DNA of 54,307 nucleotides, taken from an uncultured Nitrospina sp. (GTDB taxonomy: Bacteria > Nitrospinota > Nitrospinia > Nitrospinales > VA-1). Below the pieces are notes generated by a model, which did no database searches, was not told the origin of the DNA, and saw only the letters and a list, made by a program, of their open reading frames with translations. The stretch spans positions 1 through 54,307 of the forward strand of contig CAJWQP010000008.1 in the NCBI GenBank assembly GCA_913045445.1, in the 5' to 3' direction. Of the stretch, positions 16,493 through 25,849 are shown piece by piece. How positions within the stretch are numbered: position 1 is the stretch's first letter; each line of letters begins with the position of its first letter. The translations under genes and the position numbers were made by a program.

Positions 16493-16819
16493 ATGGATAT
16501 CCCCGGAAGCGAAATTAGAATCAAAAGCAAGGCGATTCAGGACTGGATCAAGGTCAATAATGAGTCTGCAAAAGCAGGCGCTACCGGTGGCTCCTCTGGC
16601 ACTAAGGGAACTCAGGGATCAGAACACATCGCTCTGTCTTCTCAAGCCAAGGATATCCAAAAGGCCCACGAAGTGGTAAAAAAGACTGCTGACATTCGTG
16701 TGGATAAGGTAGAACGAATCAAGGCCGAAATTGCTGAAGGACGCTTTCATGTGGACAGCTATGAGTTGGCTGAAAAAATCCTGAAAGACGTCATAACTGA
16801 GTCTAAGTTTCTCGGCTAA
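16493..16819 (+). CDS. flgM: Anti-sigma-28 factor FlgM
   Basis: 108 residues. The N-terminal half is polar and low-complexity (GATGGSSGTKGTQGSE), fitting the disordered part of FlgM. The C-terminal half has the conserved sigma-binding helices: a DIRVDKVERIKAEIAEGRF stretch (about 73-91) followed by VDSYELAEKIL. FlgM holds FliA inactive until the hook-basal body exports it. The gene is alone here: no other flagellar gene is in the window, and it has its own sigma-28-type promoter and its own terminator. That fits the known autoregulatory loop. The start has only a weak ribosome site. Confidence 0.85.
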   Translation: MDIPGSEIRIKSKAIQDWIKVNNESAKAGATGGSSGTKGTQGSEHIALSSQAKDIQKAHEVVKKTADIRVDKVERIKAEIAEGRFHVDSYELAEKILKDVITESKFLG

Positions 16820-16882
16820 AATCAGCCCTTCGATACTGAGCAGTAACAGGCTGTGTTGCTAAGATAATTGTTGATTTAATAG

Positions 16883-16909
16883 TGGCCCCTTTATGGGGCT
16901 ATTTTTTTT
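16883..16909 (+). terminator. Rho-independent terminator after flgM
   Basis: GGCCCC pairs with GGGGCT around TTTAT, flanked by an A-T pair and followed by eight T residues, about 65 bp after the flgM stop. Confidence 0.8.
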
Positions 16910-16998
16910 GCCCGCTGACCACGAATAATTCGAGGGGCATTTTTCGGACACACCCCACCTGCTGAAAAAAACCTCTTTTATCGATTATCCAGGAAAAG

Positions 16999-17229
16999 TC
17001 AGCCTTGATCGTTGGACCCAACGACGGCAGGGAGGGAAGAAATGAATCGGTTGAGCTGTTCGATCAGGATATTCACATCCATACCGTGCATGAGCGCCCC
17101 GTTCTCCAGGGTATCGAACTTAACGGCAAAACAACTCCCACAACTCATATTGAGGCCATTGAAAAACTGCATGGTCCCTGGGTGAGTGCTTATTATTTCA
17201 TTAATGGTGGTTTTTGGTGTGATGAGCAT
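16999..17229 (-). CDS. DUF1858 / hybrid-cluster-associated redox disulfide domain protein
   Basis: 76 residues from the ATG at 17229. A frame is open to a TTG at 17295, but the shorter form matches the usual size of this domain, which begins at ITPKTTINEI. The pattern NGLNMSCGSCFAVKFD contains the CxxC pair typical of the family, sometimes found beside hybrid cluster proteins. The role is probably a small cytoplasmic redox-active or Fe-S-related protein. It is divergent from rpmB. Confidence 0.75.
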   Translation of the reverse strand: MLITPKTTINEIISTHPGTMQFFNGLNMSCGSCFAVKFDTLENGALMHGMDVNILIEQLNRFISSLPAVVGSNDQG

Positions 17230-17247
17230 AAGATTATCCAAAATCAC

Positions 17248-17276
17248 TTGCCCCGCAATCTTCTGTATGCTAGCAT
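17248..17276 (+). promoter_or_regulatory. Candidate sigma-70 promoter for rpmB
   Basis: TTGCCC, 17 bases, TAGCAT; each hexamer matches consensus at 4 of 6 positions. It ends about 47 bp before the rpmB start. It would overlap the coding region of the DUF1858 gene only if that gene used its far upstream TTG. Confidence 0.35.
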
Positions 17277-17322
17277 CTAAAATCCTGTCAAACAACGTTT
17301 TTGTAATTTAAGGAGTAAAAGA

Positions 17323-17514
17323 ATGGCCCAGAGATGTGATGTGTGTGACAAAGGACCTCTTTTTGGAAATAATGTCAGTCACGCCAACAATAAAACCCGA
17401 CGACGATGGAATCCGAACCTCAAGAAAATCAGAGGACGATATCAAGGCTCTGTCAAAAATATGAAAGTGTGTACCCGATGCCTCAAAGCAGGCAAGGTAG
17501 TCAAAGTAATTTGA
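17323..17514 (+). CDS. rpmB: 50S ribosomal protein L28
   Basis: 63 residues of normal L28 length, starting [12 protein letters not shown] and containing [12 protein letters not shown]. It has two CxxC pairs (CDVC near the start and CTRC near the end), so this is the zinc-binding form of L28 rather than the zinc-free variant made under zinc limitation. AAGGAG lies at good spacing before the ATG. It stands alone, not next to rpmG. Confidence 0.95.
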   Translation: MAQRCDVCDKGPLFGNNVSHANNKTRRRWNPNLKKIRGRYQGSVKNMKVCTRCLKAGKVVKVI

Positions 17515-17597
17515 CGGAACCTCTCATTGTGAGGGCTTTGCAACAGCCCGCCCACTAGTCAGAAAAGTGCCTCTCAAAGAAGAGCAAGTGCAAGTTT

Positions 17598-19865
17598 TCA
17601 GATATCCCCCGTAATTACTTTGAGTTGTATTTTCTGACTGGAATCTTGCTTCGAAGAACTTCCACTCTGGCTTTCTAACTTCTGCTTTCCCATTCCTTTT
17701 TTACCTGTGTTGTGTTCCTTGACGCGTTCCGCATGAATGACACCGGGAATTTGGTTGACTGCGGCGAACATTCTGTTCAAATGTTCCAGGTCGCTGATTT
17801 CGATGAAAAACTCGAAGTGCGCTCTTTTGTGTTTCCCCTGTCGCAGATGAGCTTGTGTGATATTGATATCACAGGAAGCCATGACCTGGGTGATCTCAGC
17901 CAACTGACCGGGCTTGTCATCGGCAATGATTGAGATACGAACGGGATACAACTCCTTGACACTTTCTCCCCAGCCCACATCCACCAGCCTTTCCGACTCG
18001 TTCTCCAGTGCCTGAAGACTGGGGCAATCCAGGTGATGCACGGTCACGCCCCGTCCACGGGTAATGTAACCCACGATAGGGTCGCCCGGAACAGGGTGAC
18101 AGCATTTCCCCACACGCAGGAGAATATCATCATTAAAACATTTCAGGTGGATGGCCCCACTGTGATCGGGAGCCTTTTCTTTTAACTTGATCTGATCGGA
18201 TTCTTTTAACCTTTTCTCCTCGATCTTTTCCTTGGGCAAAAGTTTATCGATGAAATGACTCGTGGATACTTTACCCAGACCAATACTTCCCAGCAGACTT
18301 TCAAAGTTTCCGAATCCACTGGCGTGAAGTGCCTCATCCAAAGCTTTCCCTTTGAGAACGGTCGAAGGGTCGACACCATATTCTGCCAGATCCTTGTGCA
18401 ACAATTCGGTCCCTAAACTGAGGCTTCTTTCTCTCTCTCGGGTATTAATAAAATTAAGAATTTTGCTACGAGCTTTCGAGGTTTTGACAAATGTCAGCCA
18501 GTCACGATTGGGTTGCTGTGTTTTAGAAGCCTTGACCTCCACCTGATCCCCATTTCTCAACTTGTATCTCAAGGGAACTATTTTCCCGTTGATCTTCGCG
18601 GCGGAACAGTGATCGCCTATATCAGTATGAACCGCATAGGCAAAATCCACCGGGGTGGAACCGTGTTGCAGGGAAATAACATCGCCCTTCGGAGTGAACA
18701 CATAAACTTCGCTGGAGAACAGGTCCACCTTGAATGAGTTGAGAAATTCTTTGGGATTTTTGAGATCTTTCTGGGTTTCCAGAAGGTGGCGCACCCAGGT
18801 CACTTGTTCATCCATGGGTTTGTTCTTGGGCTTCCCTCCTTCTTTATACTGCCAGTGCGCCGCAATCCCCTCCTCACAAATCTTATGCATCTCTTCTGTC
18901 CTGATCTGCACTTCCACCCGCTCTCCGTCGGGACCAATCACTGTGGTGTGCAGGGATTGATACATGTTGGGCTTGGGCATGGCGATGTAATCTTTGAACC
19001 TGCCGGGAATGGGTTTCCATAACGAATGGACCAGCCCCAGAACGGCATAGCAATCCTTCAGGGAATTCGTCAGGACCCGTACCCCTATAAGATCGTATAA
19101 ATCTTTGAAGTCGAGTGTTTGTTGCTTCATCTTCTTATAGATGCCGTATATATGCTTGTAACGTCCCAGCACGTCTCCTGAAATGTCCGCATTCTTTAAT
19201 TCGCCTTCCAGCATCTTCCGGACTTTTTCAACATAGACGTCCCTCAGGTTCTGACCGCTGGCCAATTCAGCGCGAATCGCTTCGTGCTCATCAGGCATCA
19301 GGTACATGAACGCGCCGTTCTCCAACTCATCTTTCAACCACCCTATTCCCAGACGGTTGGCGAGGGGAGCGAATATGTCCAGTGTTTCACGCGCTATGCG
19401 ACCTTGAGCATCCGGTTTGAGCGATCCGAGGGTTTTGATATTATGCGCCCGGTCAGCCAGCTTAATGAGAACCACCCGAATGTCCTTCGACATGGCAAGA
19501 ATCATCTTCCTGTAATTTTCCGCCTGACTTTCTTCCTGACTGGAAAACTTGATCTGACTGATTTTTGTAACGCCCTCTACCAGATGATAAATTTCTTCGC
19601 CAAATATTTCCTGAAGCTCTTCTGCCGTCGCAAGGGTATCTTCGATCGTATCATGCAATAATCCTGCGGCAATTGTCTGCTCATCCATTTTTAATCGAGT
19701 GAGGTTGTATGCCACTTCCAGGGGATGGGAAATATATGCGGCGCCGGAACGGCGACTTTGATGACGGTGGGCTTTGGCGGAATAGATATAGGCATCCCAA
19801 ATAATATCCAAGTTGGCTTCGGGATGGTACTTTGCAACTGCTTCTGCTATGTCTTCAAGCTTCAT
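17598..19865 (-). CDS. Bifunctional (p)ppGpp synthetase/hydrolase (RelA/SpoT homologue)
   Basis: 755 residues with the full long RSH layout. The HD hydrolase domain has SHPLEVA with His47 and GLLHDTIED with His71-Asp72, so hydrolase activity should be intact. The synthetase domain has RFKDYIAMPKPN and VEVQIRTEEMH. The RFKD (RxKD) motif is the type found in bifunctional Rel/SpoT enzymes, not monofunctional RelA. A TGS domain (VFTPKGDVISL, about 395-455), a zinc-finger-like region (CCHPVPGDPIVGYITRGRG) and a C-terminal ACT domain (about 650-715) follow, then a low-complexity tail. It makes and degrades the stringent-response alarmone and is probably the only long RSH of the genome. It is convergent with rpmB. 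Confidence 0.95.
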   Translation of the reverse strand: MKLEDIAEAVAKYHPEANLDIIWDAYIYSAKAHRHQSRRSGAAYISHPLEVAYNLTRLKMDEQTIAAGLLHDTIEDTLATAEELQEIFGEEIYHLVEGVTKISQIKFSSQEESQAENYRKMILAMSKDIRVVLIKLADRAHNIKTLGSLKPDAQGRIARETLDIFAPLANRLGIGWLKDELENGAFMYLMPDEHEAIRAELASGQNLRDVYVEKVRKMLEGELKNADISGDVLGRYKHIYGIYKKMKQQTLDFKDLYDLIGVRVLTNSLKDCYAVLGLVHSLWKPIPGRFKDYIAMPKPNMYQSLHTTVIGPDGERVEVQIRTEEMHKICEEGIAAHWQYKEGGKPKNKPMDEQVTWVRHLLETQKDLKNPKEFLNSFKVDLFSSEVYVFTPKGDVISLQHGSTPVDFAYAVHTDIGDHCSAAKINGKIVPLRYKLRNGDQVEVKASKTQQPNRDWLTFVKTSKARSKILNFINTRERERSLSLGTELLHKDLAEYGVDPSTVLKGKALDEALHASGFGNFESLLGSIGLGKVSTSHFIDKLLPKEKIEEKRLKESDQIKLKEKAPDHSGAIHLKCFNDDILLRVGKCCHPVPGDPIVGYITRGRGVTVHHLDCPSLQALENESERLVDVGWGESVKELYPVRISIIADDKPGQLAEITQVMASCDINITQAHLRQGKHKRAHFEFFIEISDLEHLNRMFAAVNQIPGVIHAERVKEHNTGKKGMGKQKLESQSGSSSKQDSSQKIQLKVITGDI

Positions 19866-20108
19866 AATCTAAGCCCGTTTTTACATTTCTAACTATCTCC
19901 GCATGATCAAGACCTTGCGATACGATACTACCCACCTGTTTTTACAAGGGTTATATCTACACTAAAGAATATATCCCGTATCCATTCATGTCAAATTTAC
20001 TTTTATTCAATAACCCTTTATAAAATAGGGTACGCTTGATGGTTTCAAGTCTGATGCTTGCACCCGTTTAAACGATTCCACTATTTTGAGGGATACTCCC
20101 CAAACCAA

Positions 20109-22247
20109 ATGAGCGGTAAACAAAGACCATTCAAAAAAACTCTCAACGACCCGCTCCAGTTTGTTAAAGGCGTTGGCCCCAAAAGGGTTATGCTTCTGCA
20201 AAAACTGCAGGTAGAATCTGTTGCCGATGCTTTACATTTTCTTCCCTTTCGCTACGATGACCGTAGCCAGGTAAAAAAAATTGCTGAACTGGTTCCCGAC
20301 GAAATGGTTTCCTTCACCGGAAAAGTTATCGATGCGGGAACCGTTCGCATGGGCCGCCACAGAAAACTGTTCGAAGCGGTGGTGCAGGACTATAGTGGAT
20401 TCATCCGTGTAAAGTGGTTCCAGTTCAGTGAATCCTATATGGCAGAAAGAATTAAACCGGGAAAGGAACTGATCTTTTCAGGGAAACCCACGCAGAACAA
20501 ACGCGGCGGCGGTCTCGAAATGATCCACCCGGATACGGATAGCGGACCGGGCGATGACTCCTCCGCTGAATCACTGGACATAGGACGCATCGTTCCAGTT
20601 TATCACTCCACCGAAGGCCTGCACCCGAAGGCTCTTCGAACGATCATGAAAAATGTGGTCGATGGCTATATCCATCTGGTAGAAGAATTCCTGCCGGAGA
20701 AAATTCTCAAGCTATACGAATTCCCCGGGCGAGGCGAAGCGATTGAACTGGCGCATTTCCCACCTGTTGACACCCCTGTCGATCTTCTCGAAAAATTTGA
20801 GCATCCTGCACTCAGGCGATTGATCTTTGAAGAATTTTTTCTCATCCAGCTCGCTCTGGCATTTAAAAAACGGCACCAGCAGATAACAGAACGCGGGCGA
20901 TCTTTTAAAACCCGTGGAGAAATCATCCGCAATTTTTTCAAACTTCTTCAATTTGATTTGACCGGAGCGCAAAAAAGGGTGCTCGGCGAAATCATGACTT
21001 ATCTGGAAAAAGAGGAACCGATGAACCTGCTCCTCCAAGGCGATGTGGGAACAGGCAAAACGGTGGTCGCTCTGACGGCCCTGCTCACTGCGGTGGACAA
21101 TAACTGCCAGGCCGCGCTCATGGCTCCGACCGAACTGCTGGCGGAACAACACTTCCTCAACATACGGCCTTTCTGCTCGGCGCTGGATATCAACATCGAG
21201 CTGGTCACCAGTACTGGAACCGCTAAAGAGAAATCTCTCATTCGTGATCGCATCGGTGACGGCACAACACAAATTGTTGTCGGCACGCACGCGCTGATTC
21301 AAAAGAAAATGGAATTCTCTAATCTGGGACTGGCTGTTGTCGATGAACAACATCGTTTCGGTGTCCTGCAAAGGGAGGCCATCAGCAAAAAAGGATTGGT
21401 GCCGCATGTTCTCATCATGACGGCAACACCCATCCCCCGCTCGCTGGCGCTCACGCTCTACGGCGATATGAATGTTTCATTTCTGGACGAGTTCCCGCCC
21501 GGTCGCAAGGACATCGAGACCCGACTCTTTTACGAAAGCAAACGCGAAAACGCCTACGCTCTCATGAGGAAAGAAATGGAACAGGGACGACAGGCTTTTG
21601 TCGTGTGTCCGCTGATTGAGGAATCTGAATCCGTCGACTTGAAAGCGGCGATAGATGTTTGCGAAGAATTACAGAACCGACGCTTTCCGGATCTAATCGT
21701 CAAACTCATTCACGGAAAACTCAAAAAAGAAGACCGTCAACAAATCATGGCCGACTTCAAAGACGGGAAGATAGACATACTCGTTGCCACCACGGTGATT
21801 GAGGTGGGAATCGATATCCCCAACGCCTCGGTCATGCTCATCGAACACGCTGAACGGTTCGGACTCGCCCAGCTTCACCAACTGCGTGGACGCGTCGGAC
21901 GCGGCGCTCACGCGTCATACTGTTTCCTCATCGCCTGCCACGCCTTGACGGATGAGGGGAAGGCCAGACTCAATGCTATCGTGAAGTCGCGTAACGGATT
22001 CGCCATCGCCGAGGAGGATTTGCGTATCAGGGGGCCGGGAGATTTCATGGGCACCCGCCAATCGGGAATGCCGTTACTGCGAGTCGCCAATCTGCTCCGT
22101 GACATCAAACTGCTAGAACAGTCGCGACAGGAAGCGTTCGCGATAATAGAAAAAGATCCGCAACTGGAATCGCCGGAAAATGAAAAACTAAAAACAATGC
22201 TCCACCAAACCCTCGGCGATCAAATGGGTCTGATGAAGATTATTTAG
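20109..22247 (+). CDS. recG: ATP-dependent DNA helicase RecG
   Basis: About 712 residues from the ATG at 20109; the frame extends to a TTG at 20058, but no ribosome site supports it. The wedge/OB region comes first (LNDPLQFVKGVGPKR, RYDDRSQ). The SF2 motifs follow in order: GDVGTGKTVVAL (Walker A), VVDEQHRFGVLQ (DEQH box), MTATPIPRSLALT, VATTVIEVGIDIP, and HQLRGRVGRG. RecG regresses stalled forks and processes Holliday junctions and R-loops. It appears to be monocistronic; the spacer after it carries repeat-like sequence. Confidence 0.95.
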   Translation: MSGKQRPFKKTLNDPLQFVKGVGPKRVMLLQKLQVESVADALHFLPFRYDDRSQVKKIAELVPDEMVSFTGKVIDAGTVRMGRHRKLFEAVVQDYSGFIRVKWFQFSESYMAERIKPGKELIFSGKPTQNKRGGGLEMIHPDTDSGPGDDSSAESLDIGRIVPVYHSTEGLHPKALRTIMKNVVDGYIHLVEEFLPEKILKLYEFPGRGEAIELAHFPPVDTPVDLLEKFEHPALRRLIFEEFFLIQLALAFKKRHQQITERGRSFKTRGEIIRNFFKLLQFDLTGAQKRVLGEIMTYLEKEEPMNLLLQGDVGTGKTVVALTALLTAVDNNCQAALMAPTELLAEQHFLNIRPFCSALDINIELVTSTGTAKEKSLIRDRIGDGTTQIVVGTHALIQKKMEFSNLGLAVVDEQHRFGVLQREAISKKGLVPHVLIMTATPIPRSLALTLYGDMNVSFLDEFPPGRKDIETRLFYESKRENAYALMRKEMEQGRQAFVVCPLIEESESVDLKAAIDVCEELQNRRFPDLIVKLIHGKLKKEDRQQIMADFKDGKIDILVATTVIEVGIDIPNASVMLIEHAERFGLAQLHQLRGRVGRGAHASYCFLIACHALTDEGKARLNAIVKSRNGFAIAEEDLRIRGPGDFMGTRQSGMPLLRVANLLRDIKLLEQSRQEAFAIIEKDPQLESPENEKLKTMLHQTLGDQMGLMKII

Positions 22248-22249
22248 CC

Positions 22250-22350
22250 ACGAAACCAGTTGGGACCACAGATAAGCACCGATGAACACTGATAATAAAT
22301 AACCCCTTCTCCCCACCGTGGGAGAAGACTGGGATGAAGGGGATTGAAAG
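22250..22350. repeat. Dispersed-repeat-like intergenic sequence after recG
   Basis: Two pieces: one matching the widespread CCACAGATAAGCACCGATG type of spacer (about 22266-22296), and one with CCCCTTCTCCCC and GGGAGAAG palindromic arms around CACCGT, ending GATGAAGGGG (about 22303-22345). I recall both types as repeated non-coding sequences in unrelated genomes; copy number here cannot be judged from one window. Confidence 0.45.
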
Positions 22351-22362
22351 AATTTTTATACC

Positions 22363-23676
22363 ATGAATTTCACAACTCGATTAAAAAACGATTCGCGGTT
22401 TTATTGGGGAGTCATTCTTCTCGCCTGCATGTACGGGGGTTATGCGGTCGTCAACATCTGCCGGGCCACGGTCATCATCGCAAGCCCGGCCATGCTCGAT
22501 GACCCAACACTGGAACTCGACAAAACCGCATGGGGAGCTATTCTTGGCTGGGGCACCGCCGGGACTATTACAGGAAAACTGGTAACGGGAATCATGGCCG
22601 ACCGATTGGGCGGACGCAAAGTATTTCTCTTTTCTCTCAGCCTTTGTATGTTGACAACGGGAATGTTTGGCATCATGTCTAAATCATTTTTCTTCACCGT
22701 TGCGTTTTTTATTTCCATGGTCGCGAAGGCCGGTGCCTGGCCATCCATGGCAAATCTCACCGGGGTCTGGTTCCCCAAATCCTGGCGCGGAAGAGCCTGG
22801 GGCATTATCTCTTCAAGCTCCATGTCGAGTTGGATTTTTGCGTCACTTGCGCTGGGCAGTCTTTTGCTGGTGGTGCCGTGGCGTTGGCTCATCGCCTCAT
22901 CCGCAATCATGACAGGTGCTGTTGCCATCCTGTTATATTTCTACCTGCGGCAATCCCCCTCCGATGTCGGACTGGAAACTATCCCCTCAGCCGATGGAGA
23001 CGATGACAGTGAACATCCACAACAATCTCACCATCTGGATGATTCAACAGTTGGCGAGGCCTTGTTAAATTTTTTGCAAAGTCCGAGGTTCTGGCTCATC
23101 TGCTTCAGCATCATGTGCATGAACATTCTCATGGTATTCCAGAGCTTCATGCCCTTATTCCTTAAAGAGACATTCGATCTTTCTCCCGGCAAGGCGGGAA
23201 TCGCGTCTTCGGTTTTTCCCATTGGCTCAATGTTTTCGGTTCTCGTTGGCGGATTCATCTTCGATCAGCTCACAAAGAAAAAGCGCGTCTACGTGCTCGG
23301 CGGTATGATGGCGCTGGCCACCGTCTGTATTCTCATATTATATTTACTTCACAATCCGGAGACGCCGGGAAACGGAACGCTCTGGGTCGCCCTGTCAGCC
23401 ATCATGATGTTCGGGTTGATGATCACCCCCTGTTACCTGATTCCGATGAATGTATTTTCAGTGGACTTCGGTGGTAAACACTGTGGTTTTCTCGTATGCC
23501 TGATTGATGTTGCCGGTTATATCGCATCCATGGCGTTTGAGTTTCTGGGCGGCGAGATTGCAGACCGAGTGAATGGCTGGCAACAGTTTCTTAACATCAT
23601 GCTCAAGGTTTCTATCATAGGAACCATTACTCTGACACTTTTTCTAATCTTGGATCATCGTTCGCTGAGGAAATAA
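22363..23676 (+). CDS. Major facilitator superfamily transporter (OPA/GlpT-like)
   Basis: 437 residues with about 12 membrane segments. The loop between segments 2 and 3 has GIMADRLGGRKV, the MFS signature. The loop WFPKSWRGRAWGIISSSS before segment 5 resembles organophosphate:phosphate antiporters such as GlpT and UhpT. A central acidic, His-rich loop (about 207-225) separates the halves. The substrate is not predictable; an anion or phosphorylated compound is a guess from the family. It is followed after 6 bp by the M1 peptidase, so the two are co-transcribed. Confidence 0.85.
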   Translation: MNFTTRLKNDSRFYWGVILLACMYGGYAVVNICRATVIIASPAMLDDPTLELDKTAWGAILGWGTAGTITGKLVTGIMADRLGGRKVFLFSLSLCMLTTGMFGIMSKSFFFTVAFFISMVAKAGAWPSMANLTGVWFPKSWRGRAWGIISSSSMSSWIFASLALGSLLLVVPWRWLIASSAIMTGAVAILLYFYLRQSPSDVGLETIPSADGDDDSEHPQQSHHLDDSTVGEALLNFLQSPRFWLICFSIMCMNILMVFQSFMPLFLKETFDLSPGKAGIASSVFPIGSMFSVLVGGFIFDQLTKKKRVYVLGGMMALATVCILILYLLHNPETPGNGTLWVALSAIMMFGLMITPCYLIPMNVFSVDFGGKHCGFLVCLIDVAGYIASMAFEFLGGEIADRVNGWQQFLNIMLKVSIIGTITLTLFLILDHRSLRK

Positions 23677-23682
23677 AATCCG

Positions 23683-25818
23683 ATGGAACCAAAGACGCCT
23701 GCTCAGGGCGACACACTATTTCCGTTCAAAACAATACTCTTCCTAATATTTTTCACCGCTTCTCCTGCATTCGCAGAAACCCCACCCACCCATCATGAGT
23801 TGACGGCAACGCTCCCCCCATCGCAGTCTGTTACCAGGTTTCATGATGTGGTAACGATTCCTAAAAGTATTGCCCGATCCATTTCCGGGTTTCATTTAAA
23901 TAAAAATTCAAAAATCGAACAGATAGCAATATCCGGCAAAAAGGTTTCGTTTGATGTTTCTGCTGATGGATTCATCAAACTTGACCTGACGCAACATTTA
24001 GCAAACAGTTTAACCGATCCGATTGAGCTGATATTTGACTATTCTCTTTCCCTGCCAATTGCTGATGACAGCCAGGAAACTCTTTTCATTTCCGGCGCGG
24101 ATTTCTTCTACCCGCAATCGGAGAGCAAAAGTGAAACAACAGGTCGACTCACTTTCCAGTTGACGGTCCACTCGCCAGCAAGTTTAAGAGCAGTGAGTCA
24201 GGGAGAAAAATTAAAGGACTTTCTTGAGGACAAAAACAGAACGGTCGTGTGGAAGGAAGAGAATCCGCAGGAAGAAATTCTTCTAGTTGCCGATCAGTAC
24301 CACGTGTTCTCGGAGCATCACGGACTCATCACGCTCTATGCCTACCTGCGTGATGATGACAAGGCTCTGGCCGAACGATATTTTTCAGCGACCCGTACTT
24401 ACCTCGATTTGTATTCGAGATTATTCGCCCCCTACCCTTACAAAAAATTTGCGCTGGTGGAAAATTCCCAACAAACGGGATATGGAATGCCATCGTTCAC
24501 ATTGCTCGGGTCACGCGTCATCCGTTTTCCATTCATCCTGCACACCTCATATCCTCACGAAATTCTCCACAACTGGTTTGGCAACGGGGTTTACATCGAC
24601 TCGAATTCCGGAAACTGGGCTGAAGGACTAACCACGTATCTCGCGGACCACCTTCTACCGGAACAAAAGGGGAAAGGAGACCGCTACCGATTTCAGCAAT
24701 TGATAAAATACTCCAGCTATGTCAACGCGACAAACGATTTCCCGCTGGTGGAATTCAAAGGACGCGACAGCATGGCCTCGCAAGCGGTGGGTTATGGCAA
24801 AACGCTGATGGTCCTTCACATGCTCCGCGTTGAAGTGGGCGATGCGCTATTCCTGGAATCGTTGCGCGACTTTTATAACAGGAACCAGTTCCAGTTGGCC
24901 GGGTTTAATGATCTGCAGATTTCATTTGAGCGTGTGAGCAAACGCGACTTGAAAGATTTTTTTAATCAGTGGACTGAACGTAAAGGCGCGCCCCAACTAA
25001 AACTTTCCTCGGCCTCGCACAGCAAACAAAATGGTGAACACCTGCTGGCACTGGAAATTCGGCAAACGCAATCGGACCTAGTTTTTAAAATGAAACTTCC
25101 CATCGCCGTGTGGCTCAAGGACCGGGAAAAACCCGTGCTGAAAAATATAGACCTTGCGCAAAGGAAACATACTTTTGCCCTTCCCTTATCTTCACAACCG
25201 CTCAAGGTAATTCTGGACCCTTACCATGAAGTGTTTCGCTGGTTGAATCCGGGAGAAGTTCCCCCCAGTATCGGGCAGACTTATGGAGCGGAAACGCAGA
25301 CCGCTATTCTTCGGGCAACAGATGGCTCCTCTGACGTACTAAAAGGCTACCATCATTTTGCAAAGTCGTTGGGAAAATCGCTCAGCGACAATTTAAAAAC
25401 TCAGCCTCCTGCTGGAAGCCTGTGGGTCTTTGGTAAGGACAATAAGTTTTCCGATCAACTCAAAATCCAACTCAATCGCTACGGCGTGAAGATGGGCGAA
25501 CAAGGAGTGGCTCTAGACCACAAAATTTTTCCATGGGAAAACCACAGTTTCATATTCACCCTAAACCGCCCTGACTCTAACCGTGACACAGTCACAGGCG
25601 ATACAGTCACCTGGCTTATCGCTTCATCGGCGGAAAGTATTCCCGGGCTGATCCGCAAACTGCCTCATTACGGGAAATATGGATACCTCGTGTTTCAGGG
25701 GAGTGTGCCGGATAATGCCGCCAAAGGCAGATGGCCTTCCAGCGGAGCCGGACTCCACCACATCTTCAAAAAAGGCGCCTATTCCCTGCCCTCACAAACA
25801 CCATTGATCAAACCCTGA
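23683..25818 (+). CDS. Exported M1-family metallopeptidase
   Basis: 711 residues with an N-terminal signal (about 17-32). The M1 zinc site is complete: HEILH (His292-Glu293, His296) followed 18 residues on by the Glu in NWAEGL. A GYGMPSF motif takes the place of the GxMEN substrate loop. A beta-rich N-domain precedes the catalytic domain, and an unassigned region of about 280 residues follows it (from about 430). It probably trims peptides in the periplasm. It is coupled to the MFS carrier by a 6-bp gap, which suggests linked digestion and uptake. It is followed by a degraded outer-membrane gene. Confidence 0.87.
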   Translation: MEPKTPAQGDTLFPFKTILFLIFFTASPAFAETPPTHHELTATLPPSQSVTRFHDVVTIPKSIARSISGFHLNKNSKIEQIAISGKKVSFDVSADGFIKLDLTQHLANSLTDPIELIFDYSLSLPIADDSQETLFISGADFFYPQSESKSETTGRLTFQLTVHSPASLRAVSQGEKLKDFLEDKNRTVVWKEENPQEEILLVADQYHVFSEHHGLITLYAYLRDDDKALAERYFSATRTYLDLYSRLFAPYPYKKFALVENSQQTGYGMPSFTLLGSRVIRFPFILHTSYPHEILHNWFGNGVYIDSNSGNWAEGLTTYLADHLLPEQKGKGDRYRFQQLIKYSSYVNATNDFPLVEFKGRDSMASQAVGYGKTLMVLHMLRVEVGDALFLESLRDFYNRNQFQLAGFNDLQISFERVSKRDLKDFFNQWTERKGAPQLKLSSASHSKQNGEHLLALEIRQTQSDLVFKMKLPIAVWLKDREKPVLKNIDLAQRKHTFALPLSSQPLKVILDPYHEVFRWLNPGEVPPSIGQTYGAETQTAILRATDGSSDVLKGYHHFAKSLGKSLSDNLKTQPPAGSLWVFGKDNKFSDQLKIQLNRYGVKMGEQGVALDHKIFPWENHSFIFTLNRPDSNRDTVTGDTVTWLIASSAESIPGLIRKLPHYGKYGYLVFQGSVPDNAAKGRWPSSGAGLHHIFKKGAYSLPSQTPLIKP

Positions 25819-25849
25819 CTATTTTTAAAACGGTCACATCAATAGGGTT

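Noticed and set aside
20058-20108. TTG start for recG
   Set aside because: No ribosome site, and the added 17 residues do not resemble RecG; the ATG at 20109 is adequate.
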